From Coprosoma sp963660615 (GTDB lineage Bacteria > Bacillota_I > Bacilli_A > RF39 > UBA660), in the NCBI GenBank assembly GCA_963660615.1, contig CAVKYE010000002.1, positions 44,714 to 108,713 of the forward strand: DNA of 64,000 bases, written 5' to 3'. The position numbers and the translations under genes were made by a program. Shown one piece after another: positions 41,705-50,915 of this stretch (its first letter is position 1; each line of letters begins with the position of its first letter). The notes under the pieces are model-generated. The model did no database searches. It was not told the DNA's origin and saw only the letters and a list, made by a program, of their open reading frames with translations.

Positions 41705-42727
41705 CTATTCATAAAGAGAATAGATCTCATTTTCCCAAGCCACTACATCAATATAAGGCTTTATAATAGATAAACATTTAGAAGAATATTGTTTCAATAA
41801 CTCATCATCATTAAGTAATTTCAAACATAAACTAGCATATTCTTCCATATCCTTACAAATAAATTCCTTACTATCCTTAAAAATAGTCGCAAGTCCACCA
41901 GAACCGCTATTTAAAACAGGCTTACCTAAGCACATACTTTCAATAGCTGTAAGTCCAAAACCTTCAAAAGAAGATGGCATAAGTACAACCTTAGACTTAC
42001 TAATTATTTTAAACGGATTTTTTTCAAAACCAGTCATATCAATATTATTTTGAAGATCATATTCCTTTATTCTTTCCAACAAAGAATCTTTCATATCTCC
42101 ATCGCCAATCATAACCGCACAAACATTAGGCATCTTCTTACTAATTTCTTTAACAACATCTACAAAAAGAAATGGATGCTTAGCCTCACAAAGTCTCCCA
42201 ACAAAAAGCAAATCATAACTTTTATCATAGTCTTCTTTACCTTTCAAATTAACCATATCATAATCAACAACATTCGTAATTATAGAAGTTTTCTTTTCAA
42301 TACTATTTTTAAAAATAGCCTCATCTAAAACAGATTTAGAAACCACTGCAACTTTATAAAATTTTTTAGAAACCATATTATATAAAACAGTAAATAAATT
42401 CCACTTTTTAGCAAAAGGATAATTACAATGTAAGTGAGAAATGATCTTACCTTTAAACAAAGAAACAGCCGCTACCACACTAGCCTTATAATCATGAGCA
42501 TGAATAATATCAATACCACGCTCTTTACATATTTTTCTAAGATATGATGGTCTAAACTTTTCAATTGGAATATACTTAATCCCCTTTTCCTTCAAAACAC
42601 CACAAATCTCTCCCCTAGGACAGCAATAATACATATCGTATTTCTTATTATTTTCTATAATCGTACAAACAACATTCTCCGCCCCAGAAAACTTATTACT
42701 AGGTAACAAATGTAAAACCTTTTTCAT
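41705..42727 (-). CDS. GT4-family glycosyltransferase
   Basis: About 340 residues from the ATG at 42727, behind AGAGGA; a further in-frame ATG at 42757 lies inside the previous gene. HLLPSNKFSGAENVVCTII start, IDIIHAHDYKASVVA in the acceptor domain, LLFVGRLCEAKHPFLFVDVV, NNIDMTGFEKNPFKIISKSKVVLMPSSFEGFGLTAIESMCLGKPVLNSGSGG in the donor domain with E-x7-E. Retaining GT-B enzyme of the polysaccharide cluster. Confidence 0.92.
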   Translation of the reverse strand: MKKVLHLLPSNKFSGAENVVCTIIENNKKYDMYYCCPRGEICGVLKEKGIKYIPIEKFRPSYLRKICKERGIDIIHAHDYKASVVAAVSLFKGKIISHLHCNYPFAKKWNLFTVLYNMVSKKFYKVAVVSKSVLDEAIFKNSIEKKTSIITNVVDYDMVNLKGKEDYDKSYDLLFVGRLCEAKHPFLFVDVVKEISKKMPNVCAVMIGDGDMKDSLLERIKEYDLQNNIDMTGFEKNPFKIISKSKVVLMPSSFEGFGLTAIESMCLGKPVLNSGSGGLATIFKDSKEFICKDMEEYASLCLKLLNDDELLKQYSSKCLSIIKPYIDVVAWENEIYSLYE

Positions 42728-42749
42728 ATATATCCTCTTTCTAAAAAAA

Positions 42750-43985
42750 CTATTCACATATCCTCTTTCTTTTAACTAAAACCCTAATCATAATAATTAG
42801 ATAAATTAAAAATCTAAAGAAAATAACCAAACTATAAGTAATAGAAGCCCCCAAAACCTCGTATGTGCCAACTAAGTGATTGCATAAAAGCAAAGAAGCA
42901 AGAATAACAATCACATTACCAATCACTTGAGACTTAATCACCCTCATCGCAATCAAACTAGAAGAAATACCAGCCGTAATCGCATAAAAGATAGAACCAA
43001 CAATAATAATTAAAAGCGAAGCCTTATAATCATCCAAATTAATTCCATATATAAGATTCAAAAGCGGTATTCCAAAAAAATAACAAAGAATAAACGTACC
43101 TATACCAGCCACTAAAATAAACAAAAACATCTTTATAAAAAGCTTAATAAGTTCATTAATTTTATTCTTATTATAATCCTCCGCAATAGAAACAATAAAC
43201 GGATTTAAAACAAATCCCCCAAACAAAAGCATAACCGTTGCCGGCATCACAATAATACCAAAAATAGCTTGAAGATCATTAGTCAAAAGATTATCAATCG
43301 CATACTTAGGCATATTAACAATATAAGTTGTCAAAAAAGTCAAAAGACATATAAATATATTTGCCTTAAAATACTTAAAAATTTCATCTTTATCAATCTT
43401 AAAATTCCACTTACCTGTTTTTGAAGCACTTCTTCTCTCAGCAAAAATCAAAAACAAAAGATTAAGTGAAAATAAAATCAAAAAAGACACAAACAAATTA
43501 TCAAAAAAATAAATAATTAAAATAAATATAAAAATATTAAAAATAGCCTTTGCAAACTGGAAAATTCCAACTTTATATAAACAATCCGCCTTTTGCAGGA
43601 CTCCAAAATAAACATCACTAAGTTCCTCTAAAAACTTAAACAAACAAATAATCAAAATAATGCCAAATTCATAAACACCATAGCCCTTTATAAATAAATA
43701 TAAAGTAAGCAATAAAACAGTTGAAAAAACCGTTAAATATCGCGAAAAAATATAAGAAAATGGCGATATCTCATTATTAGTATCAGTAACCTGATAAGTT
43801 CTCCCTCCAAAAGATGCCAGAGTAACAAAAGTACACGCAATAGCAAAAGCAATAGTATACAACCCCGTAGTATCCAAATCACTAAACCTAGTTAAAATAA
43901 GCGTATAAAACAGTGAAGTAACAGACGTTGTAAAACTACCAATAGTATTCCATACAAAATTTTTCTTAAGATTAGTCTTCTCCAT
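42750..43985 (-). CDS. Oligosaccharide flippase (Wzx/MATE-like)
   Basis: 411 residues, about twelve membrane helices. The N terminus KKNFVWNTIGSFTTSVTSLFYTLILTRF is typical of polysaccharide-biosynthesis translocases. GLYTIAFAIACTFVTLASFGGRTYQVTD follows in the usual place. It carries undecaprenyl-linked repeat units across the membrane. It overlaps the flanking GT genes by about 14 bases upstream. Confidence 0.9.
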   Translation of the reverse strand: MEKTNLKKNFVWNTIGSFTTSVTSLFYTLILTRFSDLDTTGLYTIAFAIACTFVTLASFGGRTYQVTDTNNEISPFSYIFSRYLTVFSTVLLLTLYLFIKGYGVYEFGIILIICLFKFLEELSDVYFGVLQKADCLYKVGIFQFAKAIFNIFIFILIIYFFDNLFVSFLILFSLNLLFLIFAERRSASKTGKWNFKIDKDEIFKYFKANIFICLLTFLTTYIVNMPKYAIDNLLTNDLQAIFGIIVMPATVMLLFGGFVLNPFIVSIAEDYNKNKINELIKLFIKMFLFILVAGIGTFILCYFFGIPLLNLIYGINLDDYKASLLIIIVGSIFYAITAGISSSLIAMRVIKSQVIGNVIVILASLLLCNHLVGTYEVLGASITYSLVIFFRFLIYLIIMIRVLVKRKRICE

Positions 43986-45096
43986 TTTTTATTCCTACCA
44001 TCTCAATTATATTTTTAGCCGTAACCTCCCAAGAAAACTTCTTCAAAATAGTCTCATAAAGCGCTTTAGCAAGCTTCTCTCTTTCCGAAGAATCAACAAC
44101 AAGAGCATCCATTGCTTCATACAAAGATAAAACCGTCGTATCAACAATTAGCCCATTTTCACCATCCTTAATAACCTCACAAATACCGCCTTGATTAGTA
44201 CCAATAACCGCACATCCCATAAGACCAGCTTCTAAAATAGATGTAGGAAGACCCTCAGGCCATAAAGGAGGATACAAAAACACATCAGTCATAACATAAT
44301 ACTTAACAAGTTCATCATAAGTAAGCTTACCAAGAAAAGAAATATTCTTACTATTATACTTTTCTTTTAAACTAGCAAGCGTAGGTCCATCACCCGCAAT
44401 AAATAACTTAACATTATCATATTTTTTTTCAAGCATCTCAAAAGCATCCAATATATTATCAGCACCTTTTTGCTTAATAAGCCTACCCGCATACAAAAAA
44501 TTAATACTATCATGTTTTTTTCTCTCAGGTAATTTTTGATTAGTATCAATAGAATTATACCAAGTTCCACTATAATCTATATTAAAATTTTTAAGCCACT
44601 TCCCGCAAGCTTCAGAAACTCCATAAAAGCCCTTAATTTTATTTTTAATTTTAAAAGTAAGAAAATCCTCATACCTATTCGCAAAAAAATCAATAAACTT
44701 ATTATCCAAAGTAACATAATTAGAACCATGCTCAATCAAATAAACTGGAATATTATGTTTAGCTCCATATTTAGCCCCCACATGAGAAGTTAAATGAAAC
44801 CTTGTATTAACAATAATCGCCATAATATCATAATTATCAAGCATTCCAATAAGCCTCTTGCATTCTTTATTATGTTTAATAATAGGATATCTATTTTTAA
44901 ACACATTATAAACAGGAAGCTTAATAATCGTAAAATTATCACTCTTTCTAACACTATCAGTACCCTCATAATTAGAAGTTACCAAAACAACATTATAACC
45001 CATCTTAATAAATTCTTTTCGTAAATTATCAACATATCTTTCAATACCACCCAAATGTGGATAATAATAACCAGAAAAAATCACAATCGTTTTCAT
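43972..45096 (-). CDS. GT4-family glycosyltransferase
   Basis: 374 residues. FSGYYYPHLGGIERYVDNLRKEFIKMGYNVVLVTSN at the N terminus, YLIEHGSNYV, FLYAGRLIKQKGADNILDAFEML, LFIAGDGPTLASLKEKY, FLYPPLWPEGLPTSILEAGLMGCAVIGTNQGGICEVI. Typical retaining GT-B enzyme. Overlaps the flippase gene and the DUF2304 gene, so strongly coupled. Confidence 0.93.
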   Translation of the reverse strand: MKTIVIFSGYYYPHLGGIERYVDNLRKEFIKMGYNVVLVTSNYEGTDSVRKSDNFTIIKLPVYNVFKNRYPIIKHNKECKRLIGMLDNYDIMAIIVNTRFHLTSHVGAKYGAKHNIPVYLIEHGSNYVTLDNKFIDFFANRYEDFLTFKIKNKIKGFYGVSEACGKWLKNFNIDYSGTWYNSIDTNQKLPERKKHDSINFLYAGRLIKQKGADNILDAFEMLEKKYDNVKLFIAGDGPTLASLKEKYNSKNISFLGKLTYDELVKYYVMTDVFLYPPLWPEGLPTSILEAGLMGCAVIGTNQGGICEVIKDGENGLIVDTTVLSLYEAMDALVVDSSEREKLAKALYETILKKFSWEVTAKNIIEMVGIKNGED

Positions 45097-45434
45097 TTTT
45101 CATCTTCCTTACTTTTAATCAAAGAAATTTCCTGAACAAGAAGCCTAATCTTATCATTCTGCCCCGAAACAATAATTGTAAGCGAAATATTAATAAAAAT
45201 CAAAACCGCAATAATAAGAGCAAAAATAAGATTAGAAGCCACCTCAATACCAATAGCATGAGTAAGAAAACTAAGCAAATTAGGAATCAAAATCAAAAGT
45301 AGTAAAATAAACATCGAGAAAAACCAAATAAGAGAATACTTAATAGAAATCCTTCCCCTTTTAACAATATACAAAATAATACCAATAATAACAAGGCAAA
45401 ATACAATAGAAATAAGTTTCAAACTACTTGACAT
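45093..45434 (-). CDS. DUF2304 membrane protein
   Basis: 113 residues, three membrane helices and a charged C-terminal helix. The middle YIVKRGRISIKYSLIWFFSMFILLLLILIPNLLSFLTHAIGIEVASNLIFAL is characteristic of DUF2304, nearly always encoded next to a dolichyl-phosphate-mannose-synthase-like GT2, as here (overlap of ten bases with the gene upstream). It probably anchors or assists that enzyme. Confidence 0.88.
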   Translation of the reverse strand: MSSSLKLISIVFCLVIIGIILYIVKRGRISIKYSLIWFFSMFILLLLILIPNLLSFLTHAIGIEVASNLIFALIIAVLIFINISLTIIVSGQNDKIRLLVQEISLIKSKEDEK

Positions 45435-46149
45435 TCTTCTTCCCCCTTAATCTAACCACAATCATAGATAAAATAACATTTACCATATAATATAAATTTT
45501 TCCAAGCACGAATAGAAGAAACTCCCCCTACCCTCTCATTCATCGAAACAGGAACCTCCGAAATCCTAAAACCATTCATAAGCATCATAACCTCACTAAC
45601 CGGCTCTGGATATTCAGAAGGATAATTAGAATAAAAATACTTCATAAGTTTCCTATCAATCGCTCTAAAACCACTCGTAGTATCATAAATCTTCTTACCA
45701 GTAAGTAATTTTATAAAAAATGAAATAACCTTAATACCAGCCCTTCTAGCCGAAGAAGACTTAAAATCACTAGAACTCTCATCAATAAATCTAGAACCAA
45801 TAACCATATCACTTTTCCCATCAATAATAGGAGAAATAATATCCTTCACATAATTAACATCGTGCTGACCATCACCATCAAACTGAACCGCAATATCATA
45901 ACCATTATCATAAGCATATTTATACCCAGTCTGAATAGCCCCACCAATACCAAGATTATGAATTAAATCAATAACTGGAAAACCATTCTCACGGCAAATC
46001 TTCAAAGTATTATCCAAAGAACAATCATTAATAACCAAAAAATCATACTTTACATCACTTTTTTTATTATAATTAACAATACTCTTGCATGTATTAACAA
46101 TATTTTCTTCCTCATTATAAGCAGGAATAATTATAAGTACTTTTTTCAT
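45424..46149 (-). CDS. GT2 glycosyltransferase, DPM1/GtrB-like
   Basis: 241 residues from the ATG at 46149 (AGAGGATG before it); the longer frame runs upstream across the promoter. IIPAYNEEENIVNTCKSI, FLVINDCSLDNT, GIGGAIQTGYKYAYDNGYDIAVQFDGDGQHD (metal site), VIGSRFIDES, SGFRAIDRKLM. Makes a polyprenyl-phosphate-sugar or transfers directly. It is the first gene of the operon that runs down to 37575, driven by a perfect-hexamer promoter. Confidence 0.93.
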   Translation of the reverse strand: MKKVLIIIPAYNEEENIVNTCKSIVNYNKKSDVKYDFLVINDCSLDNTLKICRENGFPVIDLIHNLGIGGAIQTGYKYAYDNGYDIAVQFDGDGQHDVNYVKDIISPIIDGKSDMVIGSRFIDESSSDFKSSSARRAGIKVISFFIKLLTGKKIYDTTSGFRAIDRKLMKYFYSNYPSEYPEPVSEVMMLMNGFRISEVPVSMNERVGGVSSIRAWKNLYYMVNVILSMIVVRLRGKKNVK

Positions 46150-46185
46150 AAATTCACATCCTCTAAAGTGTATATATATATCAAA

Positions 46186-46215
46186 ATTATAGCATGAAAA
46201 AGAGCCATATGTCAA
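46186..46215 (-). promoter_or_regulatory. Promoter of the exopolysaccharide operon
   Basis: On the - strand TTGACA (46215-46210), 18-base spacer, TATAAT (46191-46186), 37 bases before the first start. Confidence 0.75.
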
Positions 46216-46240
46216 TGGCACCACCGCTTTAAAAAAACTA

Positions 46241-47635
46241 CTAATTCCTATTATTTTTACAGAACATTAATTTAAAATAATCATTCCCAATCATAACTAA
46301 AATCAAAACAAATAAAGTCAAATAATTGATATATACATACCTTAAATCTTGAGCTAAATTTATAGGTAACAAAGAAATCGTATTTAAAATCATAGGAACA
46401 GCAAGCAAATACAAATTATGAACCCCCTTTCTTCTTAAAATAAATACCACAAGCAAAATAATAGCCAAAATAAGTGCAGGTTGATAAAAATAACTAAGCG
46501 GTTTTTTCATCGTAACATTAATAAAACAAGTATACTTTTTCTCCAAAAATGGCACTTTAGAACTAATCATTCCATCAAAAGAATACCAAGACCAAGTATT
46601 AAAAGGAAAAACATAAACATAACCTTTTTCCATAGGAATAGGACTAATAAGCAAACTATCACTCTTCAAATAATGTTTAATAAACTCATCAGGCCTTTTA
46701 ATTGTATACTTAATAAACATTTGTCTGTACTTATTCTCGTGTTTTAAAATATAAGAATTATTGTACATATTCTTTTCAAAAGAATCATTAATCAAGTATC
46801 CTGAATAAGAACTCCCCCATTTCTTCACATCCGCAATATTACTTAAAAACTTTTTATCACTAGAAGACACAATATCATCTTTTAAATACCCGCCGAAAAT
46901 CCAAGTAATATAATGATTAATCGTCCCCTCTGACTTTTCGGAAGTTTTTTTCACAATCTCATTAGATTTATTCAAATAAATATTTTTAGGAATACTAATA
47001 AAAAACAAAATTAAAGCAAAAACTAAATACAAAACTATAATTCTCTTCTTATTATCACCAGTATGTTTAAAATAAAGAAAAGAAATAAAGAAAAGGTAAA
47101 TAACCGCAACAATCATTCCATTATGACGATAACTAAAAACAAGCGCTAGTAAAACCGCTAAAATAACAAACTGAAAAACGCTAACCTTAAAATCCTGTTT
47201 GCAGCCAATTTTATAAGTCAAAAAGCCAAGCATCATTAAATAATAAGAATATAAAACATCCTTCCACAAAGTAATTGAATAAATACCAATAATAGGCAAA
47301 AAACTTATAATCGCAGAATAAAAGATCTGCCACTTAAAATTATTATCATTCCTCGTTTGATTACACATATACATCCAAAAGAAACTAAAAATAAATATTT
47401 GAAACAAAATAACAATTAAAGGATTATACCAAACTTTAGATAAAAGTAACATAAAATATGTACTAAAAAATGGATGAGCATCAGTAATAATCCCAGTCTG
47501 AACTTGATGCCATTGATTATTTCCATCATAAGGAACAATACCCGGATAATACATCAAAAGTAATAAAATAAAAATTAAAAAAGGGATAAAGAAAATAACA
47601 ATATCTTTCCAATACTTATCAAAAAAAGACTTCAT
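46241..47635 (-). CDS. Polytopic GT-C-like membrane protein (DUF6020-like)
   Basis: 464 residues, about eleven membrane helices. YYPGIVPYDGNNQWHQVQTGIITDAHPFFSTYFM: the Asp near the first loop and the following D-x-H-P are the pattern of DUF6020 and GT-C lipid-linked glycosyltransferases. A long extracytoplasmic loop (about 235-370) carries WSWYSFDG. It might transfer sugar from a polyprenyl-phosphate donor, such as the one made by the GT2 gene downstream. Close to the assembly gap upstream but complete. Confidence 0.75.
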   Translation of the reverse strand: MKSFFDKYWKDIVIFFIPFLIFILLLLMYYPGIVPYDGNNQWHQVQTGIITDAHPFFSTYFMLLLSKVWYNPLIVILFQIFIFSFFWMYMCNQTRNDNNFKWQIFYSAIISFLPIIGIYSITLWKDVLYSYYLMMLGFLTYKIGCKQDFKVSVFQFVILAVLLALVFSYRHNGMIVAVIYLFFISFLYFKHTGDNKKRIIVLYLVFALILFFISIPKNIYLNKSNEIVKKTSEKSEGTINHYITWIFGGYLKDDIVSSSDKKFLSNIADVKKWGSSYSGYLINDSFEKNMYNNSYILKHENKYRQMFIKYTIKRPDEFIKHYLKSDSLLISPIPMEKGYVYVFPFNTWSWYSFDGMISSKVPFLEKKYTCFINVTMKKPLSYFYQPALILAIILLVVFILRRKGVHNLYLLAVPMILNTISLLPINLAQDLRYVYINYLTLFVLILVMIGNDYFKLMFCKNNRN

Positions 47636-47668
47636 AATAAAACTCCTAACTATCTATAATATTACCTT

Positions 47669-47700
<32 letters not shown>

Positions 47701-47756
47701 NNNNNNNNNNNNNNNNNNNNNNNNNNNNNNNNNNNNNNNNNNNNNNNNNNNNNNNN
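47701..47756. other. Assembly gap (56 N) inside a poly-A tract
   Basis: The bases CCTTAACATA followed by a long A-run occur on both sides (from 47665 and from 47757). The gap therefore most likely joins two reads of the same A-tract; nothing may be missing, and the real gap may even be an overlap. It lies between two - strand genes. Confidence 0.9.
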
Positions 47757-47831
47757 CCTTAACATAAAAAAAAAAAAAAAAACAAGTAATTTTTTTCATA
47801 AATCAATATTTTTTTGCGAGTTCATAAAAAC

Positions 47832-47855
47832 AAAAAAAGAGCCCAAAATAGACTC
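47832..47855 (-). terminator. Terminator of the TagGH-glycosyltransferase operon
   Basis: On the - strand GAGTC-tattttg-GGCTC (one G.U) with T7, just beyond the stop at 47864. Confidence 0.6.
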
Positions 47856-47863
47856 ATTAAAAA

Positions 47864-50023
47864 CTATGCAACAGGCTTTAAAGTAACATGTTTACCATGC
47901 TTTAAAACCTTAAACAAAGTATACTTCTTAGCATTCTCTTTATCATCATAAAAATCACTAGTTACATCAAAGAAAGCATCATCATAAGAATACAAATACA
48001 AATAATTAAAATTATACTTAATTAAACATTTCTCTAAATCAGAAGCAGTCATACCCCATTTTTTTAAATCATCCTTATTTTTATCAGTTTTAATCTTCCA
48101 ACTAATAGCTCCAGATGAAGCATTTACATTTCTAGGGAACAAATAATATCTCGCATACCACATAGCCATAATACCATCTTTATCCTTCTGATCAATAACA
48201 TAAATATTATCATTTTCATCAGTATTTTTCATAACCATTTTAAACTTATTAACATGCTCATCCCTAACCTGTTTAGTATTAAGTCTAGTCTTAACATCCG
48301 TACAAAAAGCTGTAACCTGACTAAAATTAAGACCAAAAATCATAACAATTAGAATAAGACAAGAAGCAATCTCGCGTTTTTTATTAGTAATAAATTCTTT
48401 ACTAATTACAAAGAATATAAGCAAATAAACAAGCGCAACATTCATAGCATCGACATACCTTTCAACCGAAGCCAAAATACTAGCCTCATAATAAGAAAGC
48501 ATCGCAAATATCGAAAACATAGTTGCTATAAAAAACACAATATATGATATTCCAAGAGACGTAATTCTTTTTCTCGCAACAGCAAAATCCTTACCACTAA
48601 CAAAATAAAATGCAAAATATAAACTAACAAAAAGTAATATCAAAAACTTAAAATAACTTATATTAACTAAAGAATATAAATAAGTTCCATCAAAAGACTT
48701 AAAAGTCGCATTAAAGAATTGTAATATAAAATCAGTATTCAACTTATAACTCATAGAAGACGTTAAAGTCCAAGGCATAACCGTATAATCATAAAACTCA
48801 TGCCCCAAATGATTAATTACTTTTATATATATATTCCAAGATAAATATGCAATAGCAATAATCAAAATAACCTTAAAGTATTTTTTAATAAAACCAATAA
48901 TTCCTTTAAAGATATCTGAAATCTTAATATTATTTTGTAAAAGATAATCAGTAAACATCAAAACAGCAAAAGCAAAAATAACAATACAGCCACTAGGCTT
49001 TATCAAAGTAACAACCGGAAGCAATAATAAAAGTGAAATATTTTTATAACCCTTATCCCGGTAATAAAAATAACAAATAAGCAAAGCCGCAAAAGAAGAT
49101 GCAAAAGCTAAATCCGCATATAAACTACCATAATGATAAACACCACCAAAATAGAAACAAACAGAATAAGCAACTACTCCCGAAAGAAATAATAAAAAGT
49201 TATTTTTCTTATGCACATTACAAAATACAGCCATAATAAATATTAAACAAAAAATAGATAAACCAATATATAAATTAGATTCATTAAATCCCGCATATTG
49301 TGCCACTATATAATGCCAAGAAGTAATAACAGGAGCATACCCCCTAGTCTTAGTCATAACATCAGGATTAGAACCAAACTTATCATAATTAATAGCCACC
49401 TTAGCATCATAAGCCCAGTGTGAGTATTCATCATAAACATGAACACATCTACCAATCCCACCAGTTATAGCCACAATAAATAAAAGTGTAAATATAACAA
49501 GTTCCTTATTAAAAAACTTTTTACCAAGCTTACCATACTCATCTTTCTTAAAATAAATATAAACCAAGCTTATAACAAAGCAAATTGGAAGTAAATACTT
49601 TACCAAAAAAAGTAAATTAAACATTCCAAGAAGCAAAGTACTTAAAAGAATTATACAAAAAACAGTAATTAATGAAAACGAAAAATTCCTAATTTTCTTA
49701 TAAAAAACAAATGCAAATGTAATTAAAAACAAATAAAGTAAAAAGAACGTATTAACATAAGATGTTGTTAAAATCCCAGCAAATAAATTAAATGCTCCAA
49801 GCATCAAATAAAATGAAATATCTAAATACTTATTTCGCCCTCTAACCACAAACACATAAAATAGCGAAATTATCATTGAAAAAATAATTTCAAAAGTCAA
49901 AAAATCTAACTTAAACTCTCCATCAAACAAAATATGTTTAATATTAAGTGTATTATTTAAAACAATAATACCAAGCCATAGTAAAATGACTAATAAAATA
50001 TTTTTAAATAAATTATTCTTCAC
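47864..50023 (-). CDS. Large polytopic membrane protein, GT-C-like
   Basis: 719 residues with about fourteen to sixteen membrane helices and a C-terminal soluble part (~150 residues). HVYDEYSHWAYDAKVAINYDKFG in the first large loop resembles the acidic D-E motif of GT-C enzymes, and VVTLIKPSGCIVIFAF a conserved membrane motif. The C-terminal domain contains DNIYVIDQKDKDGIMAMWYARYYLFPRNV, similar to the globular ends of DUF2142/PMT-like proteins. It probably modifies the exported polymer with sugars. It overlaps the gene upstream by 11 bases. Confidence 0.7.
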   Translation of the reverse strand: MKNNLFKNILLVILLWLGIIVLNNTLNIKHILFDGEFKLDFLTFEIIFSMIISLFYVFVVRGRNKYLDISFYLMLGAFNLFAGILTTSYVNTFFLLYLFLITFAFVFYKKIRNFSFSLITVFCIILLSTLLLGMFNLLFLVKYLLPICFVISLVYIYFKKDEYGKLGKKFFNKELVIFTLLFIVAITGGIGRCVHVYDEYSHWAYDAKVAINYDKFGSNPDVMTKTRGYAPVITSWHYIVAQYAGFNESNLYIGLSIFCLIFIMAVFCNVHKKNNFLLFLSGVVAYSVCFYFGGVYHYGSLYADLAFASSFAALLICYFYYRDKGYKNISLLLLLPVVTLIKPSGCIVIFAFAVLMFTDYLLQNNIKISDIFKGIIGFIKKYFKVILIIAIAYLSWNIYIKVINHLGHEFYDYTVMPWTLTSSMSYKLNTDFILQFFNATFKSFDGTYLYSLVNISYFKFLILLFVSLYFAFYFVSGKDFAVARKRITSLGISYIVFFIATMFSIFAMLSYYEASILASVERYVDAMNVALVYLLIFFVISKEFITNKKREIASCLILIVMIFGLNFSQVTAFCTDVKTRLNTKQVRDEHVNKFKMVMKNTDENDNIYVIDQKDKDGIMAMWYARYYLFPRNVNASSGAISWKIKTDKNKDDLKKWGMTASDLEKCLIKYNFNYLYLYSYDDAFFDVTSDFYDDKENAKKYTLFKVLKHGKHVTLKPVA

Positions 50024-50906
50024 CTAAACCACCATTAATCTTTCTATATTCATCAAGTATCTTGTCCCTATTTTCACGAACAAATTCAATCTTCTCTACC
50101 ATTTCATTAACATCATCATCACTTTTCAAAACAAGATGCTCCTTCAAATAATCATTATCATCAAAAAAATTAGTATTCCCAACAATAATAGGAACTCCCA
50201 TATTAAAACTTTTTTTAATAAGAAAATCATCCGTATTAGTAAAATTAACATATAAATTAACAAAATTATTCTTCATAACCTCATTAATATCATCACACTT
50301 TTGACATTTAAGTCCAAAATCATTAATAAAATTTTTAGTTGCTCTCATAACATACATACACTTGCATACACCATAAGAAACAAAAGTCAAAGTAGCAAGC
50401 TGATTATAAAAATTATTATTAGAATCAAAATCATTACTAAGAATACCAATAGAATTAGACTCAAAAGAATCAGAAATCTCATCTTCTATTTTAACATCAA
50501 TCATCTCACACTTATATCCAGCGTTACTAAAAACCTCATAATTATCCTTACTAAAACATCCAATAGAACTTACCAAATCTCTTTCTAAAAACTCAAAAAT
50601 AGAATTTAAAGTATACCTAGTACCACCATTAGACAAATCAGAAAAAGAATTCTTATAAATCCAGCACACATCCGTATTTTTACTAAGTCTAGGAAGCATA
50701 TAGCGATAAAACTCATCTAATCCCAAAAGATATATCTTAGAAAAAACTTTACCATTAATCAAAGAAATAACCTCATCAAAATTTTCCTTTTCACCAATAA
50801 AAACAACATTATCAAATGTATCATTAAAATTATCCTTTATCTTCAAATCATTAGACGAAACAAATAACACATTATCGCCTTTTTTAGCTTTTTTTAACTC
50901 ATCCAT
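50013..50906 (-). CDS. Glycosyltransferase-like protein (GT-B, weak)
   Basis: 297 residues. No full motif set. FVNLYVNFTNTDDFLIKKSFNMGVPIIVGNTNFFDDNDYLKEHLVLKSDDDVNEMVEKIEFV resembles the donor half of GT4 proteins and closely parallels the C-terminal end of the next upstream gene product (NTVNLYVTFSECAPMLPIESFEVGTVCITG...). The N-terminal half (SSNDLKIKDNFNDTFDNVVFIGEKENF) looks like the acceptor half. Possibly a degenerate or helper transferase that pairs with its neighbour. Confidence 0.6.
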   Translation of the reverse strand: MDELKKAKKGDNVLFVSSNDLKIKDNFNDTFDNVVFIGEKENFDEVISLINGKVFSKIYLLGLDEFYRYMLPRLSKNTDVCWIYKNSFSDLSNGGTRYTLNSIFEFLERDLVSSIGCFSKDNYEVFSNAGYKCEMIDVKIEDEISDSFESNSIGILSNDFDSNNNFYNQLATLTFVSYGVCKCMYVMRATKNFINDFGLKCQKCDDINEVMKNNFVNLYVNFTNTDDFLIKKSFNMGVPIIVGNTNFFDDNDYLKEHLVLKSDDDVNEMVEKIEFVRENRDKILDEYRKINGGLGEE

Positions 50907-50915
50907 TTAAAGCAC

